Origin: Calothrix sp. CSU_2_0 | GTDB lineage: Bacteria > Cyanobacteriota > Cyanobacteriia > Cyanobacteriales > Nostocaceae | NCBI GenBank assembly: GCA_012034595.1 | Contig: JAAUPE010000001.1 | Coordinates: 1-64,000, forward strand | DNA length: 64,000 nt | Reading direction: 5' to 3' | Shown here: piece by piece, positions 29,972 through 41,217 of the stretch | How the letters are laid out: the number at the start of each line of letters is the position of its first letter | Numbering within the stretch: position 1 is the stretch's first letter | Made by a program: the position numbers and the translations under genes | The notes under the pieces: model-generated | Database searches by the model: none | Seen by the model: only the letters and a program-made list of their open reading frames with translations | Told to the model about the DNA's origin: nothing

Positions 29972-31603
29972 TCACATATCAGCATTCAACCTCAGTTCAC
30001 GAACATAATTCTTCAACTGAGTTTCAAAAATTGTATGGTTAATCAACAGCGACGACGCTTGTGTACCAGCCAAACACATATTCTCCTCAATTAATCGCTC
30101 CACTATATATTCCATTAAAACAGGAGTTTGAGCAAAACTAGTTCCCTGACGTTCAATTAGCGATCGCCTTTGTAATAGCTCAATTGCTTCTAAAATTAAT
30201 CTCTGGGAAACTCTAGGCACAATATCCCTCTGTAACTTCCGCAGGGACAAAAAATCCTGATTCAGCGCTAACCAATACATCACCTGTTTTTCTAACTGCG
30301 ATAAACGCTGAAATTGCCTGTCTAAAACGACACGAATTTCACCAAAAACCACCGTACCCTGCTCGATAAATTCGTATATACTACCTCCAAATAACTCCTG
30401 AATAGCTGTCCCTACCAACTTTAAAAATAACGGATTTCCTGCATACCAATCAACCAAAAGCTTAGATTCTTCATCTTTGATATTACTAAAACCCTTAGCT
30501 TTGAGAACTTCTAAACCATGAACATAGCTCAATCCCGTCAACTTTAAAGCACGTACAGGCAAAGACTCACCCGAAAGTGCTGCGATCGCTTGCGGTTTCT
30601 CTCGACTTGTGAGTAACACGCAACTTTGATGTCGTGATTCTCCCAAACGTCGAATCAATTCACCATAACCCTCATAACCAGGAAGATAATTGATTTGGGG
30701 GAGAACATGACCCATTATTATCTCATTCGCAGAGAAATCACTGGCTAAAACAGCATCAACAGCATCCAAAACAATCAAACAGCGTGAAGAACGCATATAC
30801 TCAATCAGTTGAGAAATACTTCCCTCCACGGTGTCTGCAATCTCAATCTCTGGATTCCCAGAGAAAAATCTAATCAACTGACTAACCAGAATTTCTAATG
30901 ATGGCGCTAACTGTAAAGAACGCCAAATGATAAAATCGAATTCTAAATGAATTTGCTGCGCTAACTTCACCGAAAGGGCTGTTTTCCCAATTCCACCCAT
31001 TCCTAAAAGTACTACTAAGCGACAACGCTCTTTAATAATCCAATCTTGAATCTGTAAAACTTCATTTTCTCTACCGTAAAACATAGAGACATCAATCGCT
31101 TCCCCCCAATCTTGTTGCTGGGCTATCTGCATAGTTACTAATTCCGCAGCGTCTTGTTCATCATTATTCGCATATATCAATGCGCTGGAGTTTAAACCCA
31201 CATCACTAATTGATTCACCAGTTGTTATTACTGAATTTCTTGTTACTTCGAGTTGCAAGCAATTTTTTTTATAACCAGCTTTCTCTAATAAATGTGTAAC
31301 ACGACTCCAGTTTTTGACTTTAATGCTAGTACCAGTTGCGATACTTAGCATCTCTTCTATATATTTATATAAACCATTTGATAAATAAACTCTAACTGTA
31401 CTACTGCTTTTACTTTTATAAACAGTACTTGCTATTTCAGCCGGACTAAAACCGCAAAGTAACCCGCGTAAAAACTTTTTTTCCACAGGTGTTAGTGCTT
31501 TACCTTTTGCGGAAGCTAAATCAATATATAACTTTTCTAATTCCCAGCTATTTTTAGCTTCTACAAATTCTTCTTCAACTAGATGCGGTTCGCTGACAGC
31601 CAT
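29972..31603 (-). CDS. NB-ARC (STAND) ATPase with N-terminal helical domain
   Basis: A 543-aa signalling ATPase. Residues about 35-90 (LTPVEKKFLRGLLCGFSPAE, then KSSSTVRVYLSNGLYKYIEE) form the HTH-like N-terminal domain common to cyanobacterial NB-ARC and WD40 proteins. NB-ARC follows, with YGRENEVLQIQDWI, Walker A LLGMGGIGKTALS, Walker B CLIVLDAVDAVL, sensor SCVLLTSREKP, and a winged-helix region to the end. Usual partners at the C-terminus (WD40, TPR) are absent; translation stops soon after the winged helix. It may be a short STAND protein whose sensor is a separate protein, or a truncated one. No adjacent effector gene is seen. Confidence 0.88.
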   Translation of the reverse strand: MAVSEPHLVEEEFVEAKNSWELEKLYIDLASAKGKALTPVEKKFLRGLLCGFSPAEIASTVYKSKSSSTVRVYLSNGLYKYIEEMLSIATGTSIKVKNWSRVTHLLEKAGYKKNCLQLEVTRNSVITTGESISDVGLNSSALIYANNDEQDAAELVTMQIAQQQDWGEAIDVSMFYGRENEVLQIQDWIIKERCRLVVLLGMGGIGKTALSVKLAQQIHLEFDFIIWRSLQLAPSLEILVSQLIRFFSGNPEIEIADTVEGSISQLIEYMRSSRCLIVLDAVDAVLASDFSANEIIMGHVLPQINYLPGYEGYGELIRRLGESRHQSCVLLTSREKPQAIAALSGESLPVRALKLTGLSYVHGLEVLKAKGFSNIKDEESKLLVDWYAGNPLFLKLVGTAIQELFGGSIYEFIEQGTVVFGEIRVVLDRQFQRLSQLEKQVMYWLALNQDFLSLRKLQRDIVPRVSQRLILEAIELLQRRSLIERQGTSFAQTPVLMEYIVERLIEENMCLAGTQASSLLINHTIFETQLKNYVRELRLNADM

Positions 31604-32082
31604 TATATTTGTTATTTTATCCTTGATTTAGGCAACATATTAACTATTTTTCGATGAAGTCAGAATAAATTAAAAGTAAAACTCTAACGAATTTAATAAC
31701 ATTCGTTAGGTGACTTGGTAATTCTGACTTCGGTATCTTAAGACTTAATGGAACTTTAAAATAGTTTGGTTAAAACTTTATTGAATTTATGCCTACAACC
31801 AAAAAAGGAAAAAGCAATTACCTGGAGGGGTAAATGATGACATTTTGGCATAACCAATGTTGCTATCAGAACACTAGTGATACCGCAATAATTCCCATAA
31901 AACAATACTCAGGCAATAAAAATCAATAAGTTCTCTTTCATTGAGGTGTTAAACATGACAAATTTGATGAAATTGCCCAAAAAAAAGCTTTGCAGTTCCT
32001 TACGGTTGAACCACTAAATTCACTGCATATCTAATCTGAGTAGTCCGAATAAATAAGTGTGGTATGAATTGAGGTTCCAACT
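31604..32082. other. Non-coding region with nested palindrome
   Basis: About 480 bases between the divergent STAND gene and the 64-aa gene. Apart from a nested inverted repeat at 31656-31731 and a purine-rich tract, nothing recognisable is seen. Confidence 0.5.
31656..31731. repeat. Nested perfect inverted repeats
   Basis: An outer pair GAAGTCAGAAT (31656-31666) / ATTCTGACTTC (31721-31731) encloses an inner pair CTAACGAAT (31684-31692) / ATTCGTTAG (31701-31709). Both are perfect and co-centred, giving a long interrupted hairpin. It has the shape of a small MITE or a bidirectional structural element. Confidence 0.75.
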
Positions 32083-32277
32083 ATGACTCGGATTCGTGAT
32101 GTTGTTCAAGAAGCATTAACGACTGGATATTTAACCCTTGAAGCCGAAAACAAACTTCGACGACTATTAACCACTCGCTACGATATAGATGACTTGAATG
32201 CGTTTATGAAGCTACAAGAAGCTGCAATGATGGGTGAGGTCAAACAAGAAGCCCGTGAGCGTTGTGGGATTAAGTAG
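32083..32277 (+). CDS. Small conserved cyanobacterial protein, 64 aa
   Basis: A short protein, helical throughout (MTRIRDVVQEALTTGYLTLE, NKLRRLLTTRYDIDDLNAF). It is basic at the start and acidic in the middle with no membrane segment. I recall similar 60-70 aa proteins of unknown function in many filamentous cyanobacteria, but cannot name a family. The ATG at 32083 is preceded by GAGGTTCC. It converges with the LapA-like gene 28 bases downstream. Confidence 0.65.
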   Translation: MTRIRDVVQEALTTGYLTLEAENKLRRLLTTRYDIDDLNAFMKLQEAAMMGEVKQEARERCGIK

Positions 32278-32304
32278 AATCATTTCAGGAGATGAAAAAT
32301 CGTC

Positions 32305-33072
32305 TTATTTACGGGAGTTACGCGACTCATCGCCAAAATCCTCATCTTCATCTTCTTCAAAAAAGCTCCAATCATCATCTTCACTTTCATTATTAGCTTT
32401 GGATGTTGCAGCTGGAGATGTTGAAGGTTGGGTTGGGGTTGAATTTTCGGGAGATGGTGGTTGATATGGGGGAACGATAACTCGGTAGTCAGCATCGTAA
32501 ACCGATTCAGTTTTGCCAACTCCGGTATTTTTGGGTTCGCGGTAACTAATTGAGTAGGAGGAACCTGATTTATCGCTACGAATTGGTTGTTGTTCGCGCT
32601 CGTAATTCTTGGAATTGCTGCTAACTTGTTTATCTCTAGGCTCTTCTTGAGGACGATAATTCGGTTTTTGCTGTTGCTCGAAATCCCAATCTTCATTGTC
32701 TTCCAGATTCCAATCATCCTCAGCGTTGCTTCTATATTCGCTTTTCTCCCTCGACTCTGGACTACTTGTTGAGCGGGATGTGTTTTCTGGTTGACGATAT
32801 GAGGAATTTCTGTTGGAGGAAGAAACTGTTGATTGGGGACGGGTTTGTTTGCTCGATCCCCCGAAATAGTTTGTGAGTTCGTACAAACTGCTAATCAGCA
32901 GTTCGGTGATACCACCCGCAACAACACTTAACAAAATCCACATCGCTAATGGTAGGGGTTGCGATCGCACTCCCAAAAACACTAACGGTAAAGCTGGGGA
33001 AAAATTTTGTACTAACAGTAGTGTTAGTCCCCCCAGTACTGCAACTAGTAAAATTAAGCGAATGACAGCCAT
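32305..33072 (-). CDS. LapA-like membrane protein with long disordered tail
   Basis: Two membrane helices at the N-terminus (VIRLILLVAVLGGLTLLLVQ and AMWILLSVVAGGITELLIS) separated by a short loop make a hairpin of the LapA/DUF1049 type. Residues 85-255 are charged, Ser/Asn/Pro/Glu-rich and without domains, ending in a strongly acidic segment (NESEDDDWSFFEEDEDEDFG). The family is membrane-bound; its role in cyanobacteria is not established. The gene lies downstream of ubiX on the same strand with a 132-base gap. Confidence 0.7.
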   Translation of the reverse strand: MAVIRLILLVAVLGGLTLLLVQNFSPALPLVFLGVRSQPLPLAMWILLSVVAGGITELLISSLYELTNYFGGSSKQTRPQSTVSSSNRNSSYRQPENTSRSTSSPESREKSEYRSNAEDDWNLEDNEDWDFEQQQKPNYRPQEEPRDKQVSSNSKNYEREQQPIRSDKSGSSYSISYREPKNTGVGKTESVYDADYRVIVPPYQPPSPENSTPTQPSTSPAATSKANNESEDDDWSFFEEDEDEDFGDESRNSRK

Positions 33073-33204
33073 AGAAGTTTAAATAAGGTTTATTTAAATA
33101 AGGTTAAACGGTAAGAATATAAAGAATAAAATATAGTCACCAAGTATCACCTTTATCTGACTAGAAATAAGCTTTTTTGGAAAACTACAACAATGGATGG
33201 GTTT

Positions 33205-33822
33205 TTATTGCCTTCCTCTTCCTTCCCACCTTTTCAAGGGAATGCAATCAATCTCAAATTGATCCAAAGCACGAGCAACTACAAAATCGACTAAATCCTC
33301 GATAGTTTGGGGATTGTGATACCAAGCTGGAATCGCTGGCACAATCCTCACACCAACTTCTGCAAGGGCAGTTAAATTTCGTAAATGAATTAAACTAAAA
33401 GGTGTTTCGCGGGGAACTAATACTAATTTGCGTCCTTCCTTGAGTTGGACATCGGCAGCACGTTCTAGTAAATCCCCACTCAAACCACCCGCAAGTTTAC
33501 CCACTGTACTCATGCTACAGGGAATAATCATCATCCCTAAAGTGCGAAATGAACCGCTAGCAATATTAGCTCCCACATCACCCCAAGGATGACAATTTAG
33601 TTTACCTCCGCTTTCTACTTGGGCTTGTTGTCGCCAAAACATTTCTTGCTGTAGTGGTTCCGAAGGCATGCGAATATCTTGTTCGGCTTGCCACACCATA
33701 TATGTTGATTTTGATGCAACTAATTCGATTGCATAGTCAGCAGCTAGTAAGTATTTAATCGTGCGAACGGCGTATATTAAACCAGAAGCACCAGATACGC
33801 CAATAATCAAGGGTTTTGACAC
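33205..33822 (-). CDS. ubiX: Flavin prenyltransferase UbiX
   Basis: UbiX makes prenylated FMN, the cofactor of UbiD-type decarboxylases. Seen: IIGVSGASGLIYAVRTI (FMN site), ELVASKSTYMVW, ANIASGSFRTLGMMIIPCSM (FMN/dimethylallyl phosphate site), LVLVPRETPFSLIHLRNL and IVPAIPAWYHNPQTIEDLV. The 205-aa length is standard. It lies 206 bases downstream of the RNase gene on the same strand, with heptameric and palindromic repeats between. No ubiD in the window. Confidence 0.95.
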   Translation of the reverse strand: MSKPLIIGVSGASGLIYAVRTIKYLLAADYAIELVASKSTYMVWQAEQDIRMPSEPLQQEMFWRQQAQVESGGKLNCHPWGDVGANIASGSFRTLGMMIIPCSMSTVGKLAGGLSGDLLERAADVQLKEGRKLVLVPRETPFSLIHLRNLTALAEVGVRIVPAIPAWYHNPQTIEDLVDFVVARALDQFEIDCIPLKRWEGRGRQ

Positions 33823-33834
33823 AGTAATAAATGG

Positions 33835-33960
33835 AATTGGGTAAGGGGCATTGGGAATTGGGCAAGGGGCATTGGGAATTGGGCAAGGGGCATTGTGAGT
33901 CCACTTGACGGTGTCGGCTTCCGTCCCGTCAAAGTGGCGAAGCCGAAGGGGGCAAGGAGA
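33835..33960. repeat. Heptameric and palindromic interspersed repeats
   Basis: GGGCAAG/GGCATTG repeats are followed by a palindromic unit CTTGACGG ... CCGTCAAG with GGCTTCCG/CGAAGCC inside. Non-coding, in the spacer between the RNase gene and ubiX. Confidence 0.6.
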
Positions 33961-34028
33961 ATTAATCTGGTATCAAGTGTCTAATAATCTATTCCCCATC
34001 CCCTATCCCCCATTCCCCAATTGATAAT

Positions 34029-36416
<2,388 letters not shown>

Positions 36417-37252
36417 GCAGTGAACCGACCTTTGGTCAAAACATCATTTGTTGTTGTGTGTTGAAACGGGTTCTTTGCCATATACCCTCACTATCGACTG
36501 ACACGCTTGTTTCGATTTCCCCTAATTAATTTAAGAGCAATCGAAATTTGACAAGAAGCAGAAACGACTTTATTCAAACGAATAAGCTCAGGCGAATAAG
36601 CCGATTTTCCTATTTGCTCCTTCCCACTACACGACAATCGTTCTGAGTTTGGTTCGTCAAAGTCCCCTAGTTGATGAGCCAATCTTACAAAGCAAGAGCG
36701 ATGCCAGCTGCCACTCCCTGCGAGAGTATCGTGAATTCTCCCCTCTGGCGGTAATTACGCAACTTTCTGTTAGAGAGGATTGATTTGGATAACTCTCCAA
36801 AAACAACCCGTACACCGAGAAAGAGAGGAATTGCAGGTGTCAGATTGTCAAGCATTGAAGGTACTTTTACGCCATTCAACTCCGAATTTTAACTAGGAGA
36901 AACTGTCGGTAAACCAAACTTTCCTACATGTAGAATCGGTAACACTTAGGGTAACAGCTGAACTAACAGTGAGGGCGAACCTTACCTTCATTATTGTAGA
37001 TTTAGAGGGTACTTCCAGAAAATACTTCTGGATATCAAATCAGGTAATTAGTATAGCATTGCGGCTTTGTATTACCTAGACTAACCCACTGTAACCAAAA
37101 ATTCTCTTACCTAACACCGTGCTACAATCGGGACGCTATATTAGGGGTAATGGGTAATGGAAAAATACTTGATACTCATCACTGGTTGTTTAGCATAGAA
37201 TGAAAGCAAGCCGCCCCTAAGCACTCAGCACTTAATTAGATTCCTAAAGATT
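36417..37252. other. 836-base leader region upstream of the RNase gene
   Basis: Two overlapping minus-strand open frames of about 64 codons are present but have no coding signature. I looked for rpsR and rpmG, which often lie upstream of this RNase in cyanobacteria, and did not find them in any frame. The 36690-36900 portion is GC-richer and holds complementary blocks (CTCTCT / AGAGAG), so a structured leader RNA or small RNA is possible. Confidence 0.4.
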
Positions 37253-38529
37253 GTGGTGACTACATTTATGTTGGGTTCGTTTCAAAACTTATATCCCACA
37301 AGCTGCCTTTTAACTGAACTGGTTCAAATTTATCATGGCAAGTATATTGTTAAAGCCAGTTTGCAAATTGAAGGTGTTACCCGCACTACTGGGATGGCAG
37401 CAGCAGAAATTCTTGAAGAAGCTGAAGATCGTGCTAGGGAAAGAGCATTAGAAGTTTTTGCGATTGCTGATGGTTCCAGACAACAACCAGTTACACAAGC
37501 AAATACGAGGAAGATCGCAACTCCATCTGTAAATATTTCTCCCATTAATGATTCAGCTTCAAAAAATGACGCTTTAGTAAATGATGCAATCGATGCGATA
37601 CCATCCGAGATGGTCGCCAAGGGCATCGCAACACCAACCACCATTCCTGTAACTGCAAAAACTGCAACAACCCCACAAGTAATTCCAGAAATTCCAGTTA
37701 CAACCACTTCAACAGCTAGTTCAATAAATAATTCAACAAATATTCAAGCCAATACAGTAGAGACTGAAGAAAAATTAGAAGAACAATTAGACCCAAAATC
37801 TCATGTCACATCTACTGATAAGCTACAGGAGCCTGATGCACCTGAACCTGAAGTAAAACCTGAAATAAAACCTGGATTAGTATCCTCGCTTGAACTTGAA
37901 GAAGCGATTCCTGCGGATAGCGAAGCTAACCCACCAGCACCACAAAAATCAACCTCATCAACCAAAACTAAAACTGGTGCAACCAGTAAACAGCTAAATC
38001 AAGACTCACCGAATTTGCATCAAGATTTGAGTCAAGATAAACATGAAATTTCTACACCAGTAACTCAATCCGAACCATTATTCGATATATCGATCGAATC
38101 TTCTGCTGTTATCAATGAACAAAGCTTAACCCCAACTGGTAATAGCACAACCGAACCTGAATTACCATTCTCAGGAAGTAATGCAGCAACAACTAATGTG
38201 ATGCCATTTACTCCTCGCGATTACAATCCACCCCAAGAAATCGAAATTCCACTACCCCCAGTACCAGAACCAACACCGACAACAACCACAAGCAAACGCA
38301 AAAAGACAAGCGAACCCGAAGATAATTCCGACGACATCGCCAAAATTGGTGTGGAAATGCAGCGTTTGCGCTGGACAGTCGAACAAGGCAAAGATTACTT
38401 ATTCCAGACTTATGGCAAAAATCACGCCACTTACTCAAACCCGACGAGTTACGCAGTTTTCGCCAATACCTAGAATATCAGCCTACACCCGAAGACCCAT
38501 TAGCAATTGACCCTGTTGCCGGATTTTAA
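37253..38529 (+). CDS. Low-complexity hypothetical protein, about 425 aa, one frameshift at 38417-38421
   Basis: The first 75 residues form a conserved-looking folded domain (LVQIYHGKYIVKASLQIEGV, GMAAAEILEEAEDRARERAL). Residues 80-370 are a Pro/Thr/Glu/Ser-rich linker with no domain. The C-terminus (IGVEMQRLRWTVEQGKDYLF) begins a second small domain that is cut off at 38473. Adding one A to the A5 run at 38417-38421 continues it as SRHLLKPDELRSFRQYLEYQ and LAIDPVAGF, stopping at 38529. I do not recognise the family, though the two terminal domains joined by a variable linker look like a conserved cyanobacterial protein. Confidence 0.65.
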
Positions 38530-38645
38530 TTTAGTTAGTGGTTAATGGTTAATGGATATTGGTTAGATGGAAAATATGTATGGTGGTGACATGCTCCACA
38601 CACTGACCTGATTACAGGTACAGTGTGGGCTTCTCAGTGACTCTT

Positions 38646-39871
38646 CTATGAAGACATTAACTGAGCTTTAAGACCGTGTGCCCCACGGTTCTTTATGTTT
38701 ATAGCCGCGTTTAAATCCCTACACAAACTCGTATAACAAACAGGACAATTGTGCGTTCTTTTAGATAGCGGCTTTTTGACTTTATGACCACAGCTAGAAC
38801 ATTCTTGGCTAGTACCGTTTGGGTTTACAGCTATTAGTTTTAAACCAGCATTTTCGGCTTTGTTTGAAAGTATTGATATAAACTGCCCCCATCCAGCATC
38901 ATTTACACTTTTTGCCAATCTTGTTCTAGCAAGTCCTTTGATATTTAATTTTTCTACAGCCACTACATCGTATTTATCAAGTAGTAGTTTTGCTGTTTTG
39001 AAGTGAAAATCTTTTCTAGTGTTAGCAACCTTTTTGTGTTGCTTGCCTAGTTTTTTAATTGCTTTTTTATGTCGATTAGACCCTTTTTTGCGTCTTGATA
39101 CTTTTCTTTGCGCTGATTTTAATTTACATTCAGCTTTTCGTAAAAACTTTGGTGCTGAGATTCTTTCGCTATCAGAAGTAACAAAGAAATCAATCAATCC
39201 AACATCAATACCAACAATATTCTCAGCATCAAAATCAGGTTTAATCACTGGGACTGTTTTGTCATCAAGGCTTAAGGTGACATAATATCCATCTGCTTTT
39301 TTGGTTACAGATACAGTTTTAATATCAAACCCGTCAGGTATTTGACGATGGGCAATTACTTTTACATCACCAATTTTTGAAAGTGTGATTCTATCACCAG
39401 AGAAGTGATGACGTTTAAACTGAGGGAACGTAAATGTTTTATATTGACCAATTCCTTTAATTCTAGGTCTGCCTGATTTTTTGCCCTTCGGGTTCGCAGT
39501 CGCTCTACTTGGGGAGACCCCAAGACCGCGCTGCTCACCATTACTATCACCTTTTAACCATCTTTCAAAAGTTATTTCAACCTTTTTAGGGACTTCTTGC
39601 AAAACCTGAGAGTGAATATTCTTGTACCAAGGTCTGTCTAGTTTAAGTTGAGTTAAAGATGCTTTCTGACTGTAATAGTTAGGTTTATCTTTTAACTCTG
39701 GTAATGACAGATTAAAGGACATCTATCTATTGGGCATCGGTTTCTTTCATACCAATCAAATCTTTGACCAAGCAGATAATTATACTGATGTCTCAGCATG
39801 TCAAGCGTGTTATCAATTTTTTCAGCTTGTTCTCTATTTGGTTTAATTCGATACTGGTATGATATTCGCAT
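38646..39871 (-). CDS. tnpB: IS605 OrfB/TnpB RNA-guided nuclease, one frameshift near 39713
   Basis: TnpB is the RNA-guided nuclease of IS200/605 elements. Catalytic RuvC parts are present: [10 protein letters not shown] (Asp), [11 protein letters not shown] (Glu) and [10 protein letters not shown] (Asp), and the zinc ribbon CSSCGHKV ... CPVC. The N-terminus [20 protein letters not shown] is in another frame up to about 39713, where CPLICH should lead to [17 protein letters not shown]; adding a T (A on the plus strand at 39713-39714) repairs it. A 20-residue stretch ([19 protein letters not shown]) is encoded by an inserted interspersed repeat at 39480-39545. With the repair the length is about 408 aa. 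Possibly active. Confidence 0.85.
39480..39545. repeat. Interspersed repeat inserted in frame in tnpB
   Basis: A GC-richer unit (TTCGCAGTCGCTC ... GGGGAGACCCCAAGACCGCG) with the palindrome TTGGGGAGACCCCAA. It is in frame and adds about 20 residues to TnpB at a surface position. Confidence 0.65.
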
Positions 39872-39928
39872 TTGTTTTAACTCCTTACAAAACATGATAA
39901 CATAAATGTAACGCCAATGGGAGACGAA

Positions 39929-40072
39929 ATGAAAATAAAAAGATTAAATGTTAGACTTTCTGATAGAAGATATTTAAAACTTCAGTCTTATGCTGCCACT
40001 ACAGACAAAACTATTACAAAGCTGTTAGAAGATTGGATTGATAGTTTACCAGTGGTCAAAGAAATAAAATAA
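39929..40072 (+). CDS. Small ribbon-helix-helix-like protein of the IS element, 47 aa
   Basis: A 47-aa ORF transcribed divergently from tnpB. MKIKRLNVRLSDRRYLKLQS followed by YAATTDKTITKLLEDWIDSL has the strand-helix-helix pattern of CopG/MetJ-type DNA-binding proteins (alternating polar/apolar N-terminal strand, then two helices). The ATG at 39929 follows GGGAGACGAA, a good ribosome site. Its position within the element ends suggests an accessory regulator of the transposon. The function is inferred from fold pattern only. Confidence 0.6.
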   Translation: MKIKRLNVRLSDRRYLKLQSYAATTDKTITKLLEDWIDSLPVVKEIK

Positions 40073-40892
40073 ATATTGTGGCAACCTCTCAACTATTGTC
40101 TTTATTTGTTCCTGCGACGCAGAAAGTCAATAAAGACAATGTTACCCTACGGGAAGCAAGCTACGATTTTGCCTCGCATACCCTACGGGTAGACGCGCAA
40201 GCGGCTTCTGATAAGTAGCAAGCTACATCTCACACTGACTGAGTACAGTACAGGTGTGAGGCTTCTGCTGTTTCAGCTAAAAGTCTCTATTCGCTGACGG
40301 AGATAGAATTATTAGACTTTAATAGATATTTAGATTCTCTAACCCCACCAAATCCCTAGAAAATATCATTTAGATATTCAGGTTGAGATTAAGATCGAAA
40401 CTTTAAGCTGAAGAGATTCTAATTTTGCTCGGTTACAAAAAAAGTAAAGCTACCCCACATCACCCACACATTAAGGTTAGTAAAATGTTACCATTTTTTT
40501 TGCTATTGTCAAAGGCTTAGATTGCGTTAAATAATTGAGAATTAATTTTATTAGAGTAATATAACTTTACACAGAAAGTGATTTTTATGTATTTAAATTA
40601 CAGAAATTGCGTATTTAAATAAACTGAAAGTGATACAGATAACTAAATAACAAAAATAATTAATTGATATTACTAATTGACAAAAAGTTGCATATTTGTA
40701 TGTGGAGAATTATGCGATCGCGATTAAGACGAGGTTTTGGAAATCAAAAAAATAACAAACCCATTTTGTAACCAATAAAAAGTAAGCTAGGTTGGATTGC
40801 ATTAAACCCCATCTTTCTGCGAATATCAAATATAGAAATTTAGACGAACAACATAAATAAACCTTTAGGAAACATCCAAGGAAGCTTAAATT
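40073..40892. other. Left end of the IS element and unannotated AT-rich spacer
   Basis: The first 220 bases belong to the IS left end, including the terminal hairpin at 40228-40270. From 40290 to 40892 the sequence is AT-rich, without an open frame of coding quality or visible RNA gene. Confidence 0.5.
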
Positions 40893-41120
40893 ATGACTAA
40901 CGATGTACAACCCTCACCAACAGCCCAGGAAATCGCAGAACTGATTGCTGAATTTGAGGAATATCGCGAAAGACTAGTCAGCGAAACAATGCAAACTGCT
41001 CAAAAAGCCAAGCTGATGAAAAAAACTGTGATGTCGCAACTCGAACCGGAACTTGCCAAAATCGATGCTGCATTGGAAGCATTGCGGGAACAACAAGCTG
41101 GGTTAAGTGTAGGTAATTAA
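40893..41120 (+). CDS. Small helical protein upstream of the HEAT-repeat gene
   Basis: A 75-aa acidic protein, a probable coiled coil (SPTAQEIAELIAEFEEYRER, QLEPELAKIDAALEALREQQ). ATG at 40893. It precedes the HEAT-repeat gene by 97 bases on the same strand, so the two may be cotranscribed. I do not recognise it; a role with phycobiliproteins is only suggested by the neighbour. Confidence 0.6.
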   Translation: MTNDVQPSPTAQEIAELIAEFEEYRERLVSETMQTAQKAKLMKKTVMSQLEPELAKIDAALEALREQQAGLSVGN

Positions 41121-41217
41121 GCGATCGCAATTCATCTGGGGTTATTTAAGTCCAAAATTAGCCGCAGATGGATTACCTCAATCCAGTTATAAAAATTAAT
41201 TTAATTTAGAATAAATT

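Larger units (their letters stand above)
38560..40290 (-). mobile_element. IS200/IS605-type element with tnpB and a small accessory gene
   Basis: A TnpB gene sits between two similar subterminal hairpin regions read in the same orientation: right end near 38594-38632 (CACACACTGACCTG ... GTGTGGGCTTCT) and left end near 40228-40270 (CTCACACTGACTG ... GTGTGAGGCTTCT). Same-orientation subterminal hairpins are expected of IS605-type elements. There is no tnpA (Y1 transposase), so the element needs one in trans. The exact cleavage sites are not set. Region 40073-40227 holds an interspersed CTACGGG repeat. Confidence 0.7.

Noticed and set aside
36491-36879. Two adjacent minus-strand open frames upstream of the RNase gene, considered as ribosomal proteins S18 and L33
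   Set aside because: Translation in all frames shows no S18 or L33 motifs, and the composition is not coding-like; kept only as a non-coding leader.
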